Assembly: GCA_012934845.2 (NCBI GenBank)
Contig: WNNJ02003236.1
Location: 41,858 to 105,857, forward strand
Reading direction: 5' to 3'
From: Pomphorhynchus laevis
Lineage: Eukaryota > Acanthocephala > Palaeacanthocephala > Echinorhynchida > Pomphorhynchidae
DNA length: 64,000 nt
Every line of letters begins with the position of its first letter. The stretch's first letter is position 1. Below, one piece after another: positions 34,990 through 46,069 of this stretch. Under the pieces are notes generated by a model that worked only from the letters and a program-made list of their open reading frames with translations, did not search any database and was not told the origin of the DNA. Made by a program: the position numbers and the translations under genes.

Positions 34990-35275
34990 ATAGAGTGGGC
35001 CCTGGAACGGGTTTAGCATCTGTCATTAAACGGGAAAACCCGAGTGCGCCTCTGGGGTAATTGGGCTATCTCGGGATTAGACACATTTTATAGAGGACGT
35101 CTCCCGGAGCAAAGACTAAGTTTCTCAAGCACCTTGTCTCTCGTTTACCCAGCATAGTCCGCCTCAATTGGATTCTTCGGAAAGGGAAAGACCCCGGGTG
35201 GTTCAGGTAGACAGTGGGATGTAGGATTGGTTGGAGGGCTCAGATCCCACTGAACCTAAGGCCGTAAGTTTTGGC
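34990..35275 (+). mobile_element. Jockey/I-like LINE fragment: ORF2 C-terminus and 3' UTR
   Basis: The plus strand matches the last ~70 codons of the ORF2 at 53.1-55.4 kb (VRLWGTWAISGL, then RLPSIVR and KDPGWFSRKAACWIGW equivalents) with frame damage. A short 3' tail follows, AAGGCCGTAAGTTTTGGCGA. It is inserted between two clusters of the 315-bp repeat. Confidence 0.8.
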
Positions 35276-35489
35276 GAAGACTAACAATATAAATAAGAAT
35301 ACAAATAGGAGGCAAAATTAATGCATTTATATCATTACCACCAGTAATGAAGGAGTTTGGTTTATGTGCGCTCGATAAGAGTGCTTTTAAATCCTACTTG
35401 TTAGGTCCATGTGAGCGAATTATTCGCGATGTATGCTCTGACCAGTGGTAATTCCTAGTACATGAATGTGTATTATAAGGTCTTATTGA

Positions 35490-35568
35490 GCTGTCTAGAG
35501 GTGCTGTACTTCAAGCCAGTTGTGCAGCAGCCCCCGCCCCATTGATGAGACTCAAAAGTCGAAACAAC
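35490..35568 (+). ncRNA. Type III hammerhead, partly worn
   Basis: GCTGTC 35490-35495, TTGATGA 35542-35548, perfect stem II GACT-CAAA-AGTC, GAAA 35561-35564, CAAC. Stem I is disturbed by extra C residues. Confidence 0.6.
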
Positions 35569-35806
35569 ATAGAATTAGTTTATGCTGTTTGAGTCTTCCC
35601 GATTCCTTCAATCAGTATAGAAATATGCGGAAAAGTAATACATTTATATCATTACCACCAGCAATAAAGGAGTTTAGTTTATGTGTGCTCGATAAGAGTG
35701 CTTTTAAATCCTATTTGTTAGGTCCTTGTGAGCGAATTATTCGCGATGTATACTCTGACCACTGGTAATTCCTAGTACATGGATGTGTACAAGAATGCCT
35801 TTTTGA

Positions 35807-35883
35807 GCTGTATAGGAGGGGTGCTGCACTTCAATTCAGTTGTTCAGCAGCCCCCTACTGATGAGATCAAAAGTCAAAACAGC
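35807..35883 (+). ncRNA. Type III hammerhead, partly worn
   Basis: GCTGTA (GTA is a permitted triplet), stem I TAGGAGGGGTGCTG with CAGCAGCCCCCTA, intact CTGATGA 35858-35864, damaged stem II, and AAAA in place of GAAA, then CAGC. Confidence 0.55.
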
Positions 35884-35900
35884 AAAGTCGAAACCTTGTA

Positions 35901-37003
35901 GTAATTTTGTATGTAAAATTTCTCATGCTGTATAATGGAAATCGCAGCGAACGCAAAATTAAAATTAAACTCATAATTCTTCGACTAACAATTGTAAATG
36001 ATTTCCCGTTTAGATCAATTTTTAAGTTTTTTTGTTATGACAAATATTTTATTGGTTGCTTATTACACATTTGTGACTGCAGTAAAAAATTCAGAAAAAT
36101 GCCGATTTTATTTGAACCCTTATATATTTAACAAAATTAAACTTTAGTTGGAATCGCTAAATTAACTTTATTAGCTTAATACTTAATCCTACTTATATTT
36201 AATGTATATTATTTTTTAATCAAGGGTTTATTAAACATAAATATATGTTTTGTTTAAGATGAAACTTATATTTCTATCGGTTTGTATATGTACATCTGCA
36301 CTAGTATATTTCGGCTTCCGTCATAAGCGTCAACATACAATTTTTCTGATGGTAAGTAGATTTGTTTAAATTAAAAAATAAAGAAATTAAGGGAAATAAA
36401 TTAAAAGAAATTAAGATTTTCTTAATACAAAAAACAAAACATAATAAACATAGCATCAAAAGGAAAAGATCTCTTGGTAGAACAGCCAATATGATTCATT
36501 GGGTTGTCTTCTCCACTGCCAGGCCATATGGATTAGATCACTCCAAAGAAAAGATGAATTTTTTTATATTGAGGCTTATTACATTCATAAAAACTATAAT
36601 ATTATTATGCCGAATAATAAACCTTACGTAACGTTAAATATTTTGTAAAGATCTGTAAACGATTCTTTTGTTTAAATATTTTTTCTATTTTATTTTTATA
36701 CTTTATTTAATTTTTCTATAAATTTAAATTATTATTTTTATATTTTTCTAATTTTTTTTAATTATTTATTTTAAATGAAAATATTATGGTTATTATTTTT
36801 GTTTTGTTTCTAAACTATTTTGAATAATCCTTTTTTATTGCGTTTTGTGTACTTTCAAAAGTTGCCGAAATCGTGTCAAAAATTCAAACAACACTGAAAA
36901 CAGCTGGTTATCGCTAATAACAGCAGCACCTACCCAAAGCAAATGGCGGCGATCGTTTTGAACTTTTTATATAAGCATGTACATTTAAAAACATTGTGAT
37001 TTT
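35901..37003. other. AT-rich DNA, no gene
   Basis: Several overlapping short open frames (35907-36131, 36362-36631) are Lys/Ile/Phe-rich and look like chance. No motif seen. Confidence 0.4.
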
Positions 37004-37035
37004 CTTAAGATGCTAAAAGAAGTAAGCGAAATATC
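37004..37035 (+). ncRNA. Minimal Penelope-type hammerhead relic
   Basis: CTTAAGA, TGCTAAAAGAAGTAAGC, GAAA (37028-37031), TATC: a worn copy of the motif at 27176-27207. Confidence 0.5.
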
Positions 37036-37125
37036 ATAATAATGATTTTTTTTAAAAGAATACATGCCTTGAAAAAACCGTTAGTAAATAATAAATAAGA
37101 ATAATGTCAAAACTTCCTTCTTTCT

Positions 37126-40100
37126 TCAACGTTCCATGTGCTCTAGCCTTCCATCATTACGACACAGGTCCGGTGGGATTTGAGCCCCACAGCCAATCCA
37201 ACACGCCGCTCTTCGACTAAACCACCCGGGGTCTTTCACTCCCCAGAGAGTACAATCTAGGCGGACTATGTTGGGTAAACGAGATACGAATAGCTTTAGA
37301 AGCCTTAGCCTTTGCTCCGGGGGACTTCCTCTAGAAAAGAAGACTAATCCCGAGATAGTCCAAGTGCCCCAGAGGCGCATCTGAGTTTTTCCTTTTAATG
37401 ATAGATGTTTGGTCGTTTCAGGGCACACCTAGCTCTCTCTATAAGATACGTTTAAGTCTATTCAGGTCGGCTTTTGAACCAACACCGTAATTTTGGCCGT
37501 AATTTTGAACCAACACCGTAATGGTGAACCCCAGCTATTTTACTCGACTCGTGAAGACAGGGAGTGGTTGATTAGTCAAAATGGAGGAGAGTGCTAATTT
37601 CTTAAGTTATTGCTTTGTTGCAGGGGCGCCCTGAAATACAACCACCTTTGATTTGCTTGAGTTTATAATAAGGTTGGAATCAGGTAGCTGATCTTTTAAT
37701 CTTAAAAAGAAACGGATAATTCCGAGACTACATATTTGCACCTGCGTCCAGAAAACAAGGCTGTGGTACCATCAGTGTACTCCACCAGATGTAGATCGGG
37801 TTAAAATTTTCTATAAAGTACAATGGAGGCAGCAAGATACAAGATTGGAGAATGTGGGGTTCTTTGAGACACCCGTAGTAGGGTAGAACTGAAGCGCATC
37901 AGGGTCGTCTTCATAGAAAAATCGCTTGGTGTACAACAAAATCTCCACCCTGTTAACAATTCTTGCAGGCAACCCGAGAGACCTGAGAGAGGAGATTTAC
38001 GAAAGGTATGGATATACTGTCAAATGCAGCAGTAAAGTCAATAAAAACAGTCACAACGAGATGAGGCTATTATCTCGACAGAACTGCTGCACCTCACCAA
38101 TTGCTGAATGGACCGAGCGACCTTTGATGAACACATGGAAACTTTGTGGCATTAACTTTCGCCTATTCAGATGATCGCAGATTCTACGCGCAAGTGCTTT
38201 TTCGTAGATCCAAACGAGGGAATTTTGAATCGAAATGGGCCGCAGATCTTTAGGACATGTAACCGGATACTTTTTAAAAATAAAAATTCGTCTTCTAATG
38301 TTAATGACGGCAACATCGTATGGGGCGGCTAAAAGCATTGTGACGGCCATTTATCTTCTTTGATTGGCTGTCAAAAGCTGACAGACACGAGAAGAGAGTG
38401 GAGCGACGGATTTGGAGGTACCCGGAAGAGGCTTCCAGGAGTTAAGAATATCTGTGACAAATAGATATATACTCCTGAAGTCTCCCCAAAGCGGGATTGG
38501 CTGATGTGATTGAGTGGCTCCATAATTATGTAGGGATAGTGACTCCTCCGAAACTTTATCAAGACCTATTTTACCAATCCAACCCAATGCCCTATCCTTC
38601 CAACAGACAAACTTCTCCTTCTTGAATATCTTCCAGAAGGAAGACTGAGCAGGATTAAGGGAAGCAATGCTTGCCCTATCCTTACCCAGTCGAAACCAAT
38701 ATCTAGTGCTCCAATATTCTTTCGAGAGAACTTGTCTGGCAGACGCAGAGAGATTGGGAAGACGAAGCATATACACTAAGGTCTTAAGTTTTGTCGGAGT
38801 GGGACTGTAAACACGACCTTTATTAGTTGTCCAAAGCAGCGCGGTACCTTGCGAAGAGAGGTAGGAATTAAATTCGCTAAAACTCTCATTTCTAATTCGG
38901 TGAAAGCGTTGGATAGCTGCCTGAAATAAAGCCACTCTGCTTGGATCAAAGTGGAATATCTTTCTATGCAGCGTATCCTCTTCTATCCGCCAGCGAATCA
39001 AGTCATGAGAGGTGGTCACATGTTGACACGACTGTTCCGTACAGTAGGGTTATAACAACTACCTCTCATGGAGCGGTAATAAGTCGAGGAGTGAATTCGA
39101 TTATGTGCAATGAAAGGTGGGGGACGGTGGTTTGTGAATAAGATAACCGTTCCTGGCTCTGCGGAGTGCTGCATTAATCCAACGACCAGTTCTGTCGTTG
39201 AAGTTACCAAATACCATGCCATAGCCGCTATCAATAATCCTATCCAGGAGGTCACGGTTCTTGTGAATCTCCCCTGGACGAATGTAGACATTGGCTGAAC
39301 TGAGGCGTTTACCGTTCTTACAGAGTGAAACTACTGAGCAAGAAAGGGCTGGACAAGAATATTTGAGAAGAAGTGACGATCTTAAGGAGCATTTAACTAA
39401 GGTCAAAAGCCCTTGATATGAATAGAAGTGAGGTGGGGTTGTGTACGGAGTATAGTGGGAACAAATGTGCTTTGGTAAGAATCGAATTATGTTCTGGGGG
39501 AGACGGATAGACCGCGTCTCCTGAAAAACTATAACATCTGCATTTCTACCAGATAGGAGTCTAAGGGCAGAAGCTTCTCACGAATTCCACTGAAGAATAT
39601 TCAGTAAAAACAGCTCACAAGTACTTTGCATTGTGTTAGGTCAGCTGTATGGGATTGCCACATCCCTTACAGCTGACCACAGCAGTCAGCTGTATTGCAT
39701 GGTAGTGTATGTTGTTCGTCTTATATCGATGCACAGATCCCACAATGTTTTTCGTTGGGGCATGTAATGCTCCAGTGCCCCCCATGAATGGAAATTGTTG
39801 CAATATGAATAAGTCAAATTATTGGAATCGATGAACTGTATTCTCAGATTCTACCCTAAGAAGGGGTTGGGGGTGATTTCGATAAGAGAAGTTTATTCTC
39901 CTCTGATGTTGTACCGAAAGCTATGCGTAAGGGGGTGTCCCGCTTACTCTTGATACACATGAGATTTTTAATATTATAGGTTATCTCTAGTGCCGCAATG
40001 TTCTCGGCGTCAACCTCTGGTGTGATGTTTGATATTTTTACAATAGCTAAAATATGTAAATATGAAACAATAGCTTTATGAGCCAGATTCTCTTTTGCAA

Positions 40101-40140
40101 ATTTGATATATTCATTGGCAAGGCCAGAAGACACAAATGA
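37126..40140 (-). mobile_element. Decayed Jockey/I-like LINE (ORF1 and ORF2)
   Basis: Minus-strand relative of the LINE at 53.1-56.8 kb. ORF1 piece 40134-39856 (ANEYIKFAKENLAHKAIVSY, then TPLRIAFGTTSEENKLLL) and a worn zinc knuckle near 39790-39720 (WGHW-like, CPNEKHCGICA). ORF2 endonuclease near 39600-39100 (GNFNDRTGRWINAALRRARN; usual GDFN now GNFN), linker 39019-38351, finger motif KDLRPISIQNSLVWIYEKAL at 38250, then a stretch without motif B and C. The C-terminus appears at 37428-37126 (RLWGTWTISGLVFFSRG, KDPGWFSRRAACWIGCG). Many frame breaks and stops; RT catalytic core deleted or unreadable. Older than the 53-kb copy. Confidence 0.85.
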
Positions 40141-40655
40141 GATATTTTAAACTCTTGTAGAGTTTAAGATAACTCTATTTTTGTATCTAGATACAAATGA
40201 TCTCAGTAATTCGAAAAATATGTCCCTATAAATTGGAACAATAAGTTAAACTGAAACGAGGTGAGCAAGTTTATTTACAGGTGGAGCTCAGCTGGAGCAT
40301 CACCCCGTTAGCATGCAAAATTAAATCATTACTGACTTTAGAGAAGTCATTTATACCGTTCTTTGTAGACAAAATGGTTTAAATTTCTGGAATATCACTG
40401 GAATTTGCTTGCTTTTTTGTTTGCTACAATTGACATAGCTTGATGCCAGCTTTATGTTTTATGGCAGTGTAACCAACTTTTTAATCCGAAGCATTTATCA
40501 TTTTACTTATTAAACGGAAAAGCATTTACAATTAGCAAACTGATAATTCTTTTCATTATATCCAGGACAGTAAAAACACTATTTGCTTCACATTAAACTT
40601 TGAAATTTATGAAAATATAAAAGTGTAAAACAATTTTGTGATTAAAAAACATGAA
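40141..40655. other. AT-rich DNA, no gene
   Basis: No element or coding evidence. Confidence 0.4.
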
Positions 40656-41499
40656 TATTAATACGTATTCTTGTGGTTATGGCAAGACATTATCCTCATA
40701 TTTACCCTATCATATTCTTGAGAGAACATGACGCTACTAATCAGCCTGGGTGGGTCAGACCTGCATAACTACATTTCACGTTTCGACCCTTATTATATGC
40801 TTACTCCGTACACTGGTACTGATCGGATTGAAATTCCAAACGTCTGTATAGCGATTCAACGTTACATCCACTAGGCTGGCTACTCAAGTGGTGAGATATA
40901 CATTTCTGTATATTACTTTTGGAAGGGGATCATATTCTAACGATCTATTAGAAACCTACCCTATGTGTGATCCGCTAGCCGGATCACTGTTTTTCATGCT
41001 GCCACTTGCAATGAATGTTAATAATTGATTGCATCTGTGAGCTTAAATTTTTCTGATTTTGGCGCGATATTATCCACACAGGTATTGTTCCTATAATTAT
41101 TACAGCAGGACGCTAATAATCATATTGGTGGGTCTTATCATCTGCTGACCCAGACCTACATTTCACGTATCGGCCGTTTATTTTATGCCTATTCCGTACA
41201 CTGGTGCTGATCGGATTCAAACTCAGGACGTCTGTATCGCGATGTAACGCTACATATATAAGGCCGGCTGCTCCAGTGGTGTTGATATACATTTCGGTAC
41301 ATTACTTTTAGTAGGGTATCGTATTCTAACAAGTTATTAGAAACTTACCTTAAGTGTGCAATCCGCTAGTCGGATCACTGTTTTTCATGCTATCACTTAC
41401 AATGAATGTTTTAAATTTAAATTGATTTCATCTGTGAGCTGAAATTATTCTGGTTCTGTCACGATATTATCCTCACAGGTATTGTTACTATAATTGATA

Positions 41500-41575
41500 C
41501 AGCAGGATACCACTAATCAGCCTGGGTGGGTCTCATCGCTGCTGATCCAGACATACATCTCACGTTTCGACCTTT
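41500..41575 (-). ncRNA. Worn hammerhead-like motif in the SINE unit, non-canonical order
   Basis: Minus strand order: GGTC-GAAA (41572-41565), CGTG.., CAGCAG (41544-41539), C-GATGA (41538-41533; one base short of CTGATGA), GACCC (41532-41528), then GTATC and CTGCTG (41505-41500). CAGCAG/CTGCTG (stem I) and GACC/GGTC (stem II) sit in exact register. Stem III is weak here but reads CGTC opposite GAAACG in the 41.1-kb unit. Same reversed cyclic order as the 10-kb repeats. Confidence 0.4.
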
Positions 41576-41610
41576 ATTATATGCTTACTCCGTACACTGG
41601 TGTTGTTCGG

Positions 41611-41780
41611 ATTCGAACTCAGTACGTCTGTCTGATCGGATTTGAACTCAGTACGTCTGTCTGATCGGATTTGAACTCAGTACGTCTGTCTGATCGGATT
41701 TGAACTCAGTACGTCTGTCTGATCGGATTTGAACTCAGTACGTCTGTCTGATCGGATTTGAACTCAGTATGTCTGTATCG
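41611..41780. repeat. 29-bp tandem repeat expanded from the SINE B-box region
   Basis: Six copies of ATTTGAACTCAGTACGTCTG plus TCTGATCGG start at 41611, 41640, 41669, 41698, 41727 and 41756. Copies are almost identical, so the expansion is much younger than the SINE unit it grew from. Confidence 0.95.
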
Positions 41781-42010
41781 CGATTTAACGTTACATCCCC
41801 TACACTGGCTGCTCTAGTGGTGTTGATATACATTTCTGTATATTACTTTTGGTAGCGGATTGTATTTTGACGATCTTTTAGAAACCTACTTTAGGTATGT
41901 AATCCGAGAAACGGATCACTGCTTTTCGTGCGGCCACTTGCATTGAATGTTTTAAATTTAACTTGATTGTATCTGTGAACTAAAATTTTTCCGATTGTGG
42001 CAAGAAATTA

Positions 42011-44054
42011 TCTCACGGGTATTTTGTTACTATTTTTGATAAAGTAAAACGTTATCACGTTTCGACCATTATTTAACGTGAAATGTAGGTCCTGCAGTAT
42101 CAATAACATCAAGAATACCTGATGCAATCAAGTTAAATAAGTACATATATTCATAATCAAAATTTGCTTCCATTTTAAAATGAATTTTCTTGAGGCTGAT
42201 GGACATTATAGACACGAGTAATTTATTGTTAAATAAATTGTTCAAGCAATCGATGATATCGCCCTGATCAAGCGTCCTTTTATAAGGTAGAGTCCTTTGA
42301 TAAGGACGATATTGTCGAAAGCTTTCACAATTTATTCAACAATATGTCATATATATTCATGTATAAATAATAAAAAATACATAAATAAATAAATTTATAT
42401 TTATTTATTATAAATGCATATGTATATGACATGTATTAATATTTTTGTTATATTTTATCCTAAATATTATATTTAATGTTATATTTATATTATATTGTTA
42501 TGTAATATGTTATATTCCATATAATATAAAATATTTTCATATTATAAAATATGTAAAAAATAAATAAATTAATAAATATTTATATTTATTAATAAATATA
42601 AAATAAATTCTGGTTGGAATTGTTAATCGCTCTTTAATGACACGTTTGTCTCAGAGATAATCTAGTTCTAATTACATTAATTACGAAAGTTGTTAAGCTA
42701 TCACGCTTTGGCAGTAAATTAAGTTTGAATGTTCATTTTAATGCTTTATATATGTTTTAATCGTATCTTTTATGATTAAGAAAAACAACCTAAAGAATAT
42801 CGGACCTCCAAGACATGTATTCGCAAGTGACAAATTAGAGCGAGTCTCAAGAAATCAAGTGGTGAGTAAGACATACATTTTATTTATTTAGTTATAGACA
42901 ACTTGGTGATAAAGTGATTGTTTATGTGTACCACGGCATGTTAGTAGATGTCCGGTTTATACAGTGACTTTTTCATTTCAACTAAAACTTTGTAGCTTTT
43001 ATGTCTTACAACTCATTAGAAAACGTTAAACAAGCCAAACACAAGCTTATTTGTCGCAGCAATAATCATTTGTTCATCAGTATTCTCATTTTATCATCTA
43101 CGAAAGACAGGTTGTAAGTCCTTAAAGGTTAGTATATTATTCGTAATTAAAGTTAAAAGTTTACTTATTTATCTTCGATTGATTTACGACGACAATAATA
43201 CTTTTAGTAATTTATAGTAATTTTATAATTTGTAATTTATAGAGATATGACATTAGATGACATTAGTCATCCAATGTCATAGATTTAGTAAAAATCTATG
43301 ACATTATAAATCCTAATCTAAATTTATTAGGATTTTGTATATTCAATAATTAAGCTTAATTTATGCATTCATACTTCATTAGATTAATAATAAATTATAT
43401 TTTATAATAATTAATAATAAATATAAATACTATAATCAGACGATAATTTTTTTGATTTATAAATTTATTATTAACTCATAAAACGTTTACAACTGAAAAG
43501 GGTTCCCGCAAATGGGCCTCTACATGTTTTGCAGTCAGCTTTCTTTGGCGCTAAATGACGATAATAATAACAACAATAATAATATAATATTATTTAATAA
43601 TATAAATAACAACGATAATTATTATTATTATCGTTGTTATTTATATATTAAGATTAATTTTAATATTTATGAAATTATCAGAATATAATTACCAACATTC
43701 ATGAAAATCTAACTATGAGTGAATCGAACATTTATGATAATTAATGAAATTGACAAATTAGATTAAGCGAAACCCCGGTGTTTTGTAGAACTGAAAGGAT
43801 TTTTACACGCAAACGTTGATGGTCATTCGTATAATTGCTATAAGCATTTCTGACCATAAATTGTTTTATTAAAAATGCAACTACAAAGTGCTGGAGATGA
43901 AAATTCGAATGATTTATGCCAAAGAAACAATGGGAAAATGTTGATTTGAAAATTTTGATTAAATCATAATTTAAAATCGTTATATATTTTGTGTTTTACA
44001 TATTTTTCGAAAAATAGCATTTTAAAAATTTCAAAACTAAAAGTGGGACTTATT
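42011..44054. other. AT-rich DNA with short hairpins, no gene
   Basis: 42350-42610 is a TA-rich tract with palindromic tendency. 43560-43645 holds an inverted repeat of TTATCGTTGTTATTTATAT-like arms. A small inverted repeat of GACATTAGATGACATTAG type lies near 43248-43310. No coding evidence. Confidence 0.45.
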
Positions 44055-45080
44055 CCATCGTATTATGGGAAAGTTCTTATATTTAAAATGATCAATTTTA
44101 GATTTTTATTGATATTTTATTATTATTCCATCGTATTATTGGAAAGTTCTTATATTTAAAATGATCGATTTTAGATTTTTATTGATATTTTATTATTATT
44201 CCATCGTATTATTGGAAAGTTCTTATATTTAAAATGATCGATTTTAGATTTTTATTGATATTTTATTATTATTCCATCGTATTATTGGGAAAGTTCTTAT
44301 ATTTAAAATGATCAATTTTAGATTTTTATTGATATTTTATTATTATTCCATCGTATTATTGGAAAGTTCTTATATTTAAAATGATCGATTTTAGATTTTT
44401 ATTGATATTTTATTATTATTCCATCGTATTATTGGAAAGTTCTTATATTTAAAATGATCGATTTTAGATTTTTATTGATATTTTATTATTATTCCATCGT
44501 ATTATTGGAAAGTTCTTATATTTAAAATGATCGATTTTAGATTTTTATTGATATTTTAATATTATTCCATCGTATTATTGGAAAGTTCTTATATTTAAAA
44601 TGATCGATTTTAGATTTTTATTGATATTTTATTATTATTCCATCGTATTATTGGAAAGTTCTTATATTTAAAATGATCGATTTTAGATTTTTATTGATAT
44701 TTTAATATTATTCCATCGTATTATTGGAAAGTTCTTATATTTAAAATGATCGATTTTAGATTTTTATTGATATTTTATTATTATTCCATCGTATTATTGG
44801 AAAGTTCTTATATTTAAAATGATCTATTTTAGATTTTTATTGATATTTTATTATTATTCCATCGTATTATTGGAAAGTTCTTATATTTAAAATGATCGAT
44901 TTTAGATTTTTATTGATATTTTATTATTATTCCATCGTATTATTGAAAATTTCTTATATTTAAAATGATCGATTTTAGATTTTTATTGATATTTTATTAT
45001 TATTCCATCGTATTATTGAAAAGTTCTTATATTTAAAATGATCGATTTTAGATTTTTATTGATATTTTATTATTATTCCA
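44055..45080. repeat. Minisatellite, 73 bp x 14
   Basis: Unit begins CCATCGTATTATTGGAAAG and contains AAAATGATCGATTTTAGATT. Starts fall at 44055, 44128, 44201 and every ~73 bp to 45077. Copies differ by only 0-3 bases, implying recent expansion or homogenisation. No open frame. The last copy degenerates at CCATTGATATTTAACG. Confidence 0.97.
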
Positions 45081-46037
45081 TTGATATTTAACGGGAAAGT
45101 TACTTTAATATCTTCCAGTAAAATATTCGACCAGTAAGGTCTTGGTCTTGAAATTGTCGGTACTTTCATAATAACCAGACATAACCAGAATAATAACATA
45201 ATAATATTCTGGTTATAATAATAACCAGAACTTGTTTTCTCATAGGATCCTTCAAAAGATACAGATGAATAATTAATAATCCGAAGCGTATTGGCTTCGG
45301 GAGCCAATAAGTTTCAGTTTTATAATCGTGAATGTCGCCAATCATAAGAGCTGCTAATTATGGGCTACGCTTGTAGCTATTAATCGTACACATTTACTAA
45401 ATCTGATAGCGTTAACTATCAGATCTATTTAAGTTTTTTATAAATATTTTATTTAGTATAATATATTAGTAATAAATTTAATAAATTGTTAATATTTATA
45501 ATAAATATTTCTTATGAGACCTATTTATCAATAGTATAGGTATCTTGTTATCAAGTAAACAAATAAAGGATTTAATGAATACATTACCTCATACGTATTA
45601 GTCATAAAACCTCAAAGTTTTTGTTTAGAAAGTACCATGCATTAAAAGCGAAAGGCATTCGTCTTCTATTTCAAGTAAAGTATTTTTTATTAGTCTTTTC
45701 AAATTAGTTTTTTAAGTCGACTGTTTTATCACGAACAAAAGTCGATTATGCCAATCTAACTTTACTTTAGCAATTTATAATCAGAATGCTTTAACAACTT
45801 TCTGATTAAATTTCTGAATTATAAATTAAAATTTATTAAATATAACTAAACATTTAGCAGAAATATCTAACAAATACAGATTTGAATTTTATTTTCGGGG
45901 ATAGTTCGCAAAAACAAATTTCATTTGATTCGACCGTAATCCTTCACTGTATGAAGGATTACTTATCCTTCATTGATTCTTCTTATACTTCCTATAGATC
46001 AAAGAAGGATCCTATTTAGAAAATTACATGTAATTTT
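45081..46037. other. AT-rich DNA, no gene
   Basis: 45165-45240 has short repeats of ATAACCAGA. Otherwise nothing recognised. Confidence 0.4.
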
Positions 46038-46069
46038 CTAAAGATGCTAACAGTAGTTGACGAAATATC
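46038..46069 (+). ncRNA. Minimal Penelope-type hammerhead relic
   Basis: CTAAAGA, stem II GCTAAC-AGTA-GTTGAC with two imperfect pairs, GAAA (46062-46065), TATC. Preceded by ATTACATGTAATTTT as at 27.16 kb and followed by the same flank (CAGCTCCAATAATT, ATGGATCATTATCAACTATT). Confidence 0.55.

Larger units (their letters stand above)
35320..35900 (+). repeat. ~315-bp hammerhead repeat, two tandem units
   Basis: Continuation of the 33.5-34.3 kb family beyond the LINE insertion. Hammerheads begin at 35490 and 35807 (317 bp apart). The open frame 35520-35768 spans a hammerhead and the LINE-like piece NTFISLPPAIKEF plus KSAFKSYLLGPCERIIR. Confidence 0.75.
40660..42010 (-). repeat. tRNA-like SINE units in tandem (~391 bp, 3+ copies)
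   Basis: On the minus strand each unit has an A-box-like AGCCTAGTGG (40877-40868) and a B-box-like sequence (GGAATTTCAATCC 40837-40825; GAGTTTGAATCC 41224-41213; GAGTTCGAATCC 41620-41609), spaced about 30 bp. That fits a Pol III promoter of tRNA origin. CTCCGTACACTGG marks the period (about 40805, 41193, 41589). A body follows with ACCCACCCAGGCTGATTAG-like and GGATCACTG blocks. No coding potential. Units differ by about 15%, so they are moderately old. Probably a tandemly arranged SINE related in design to hammerhead-bearing SINEs. Confidence 0.65.
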
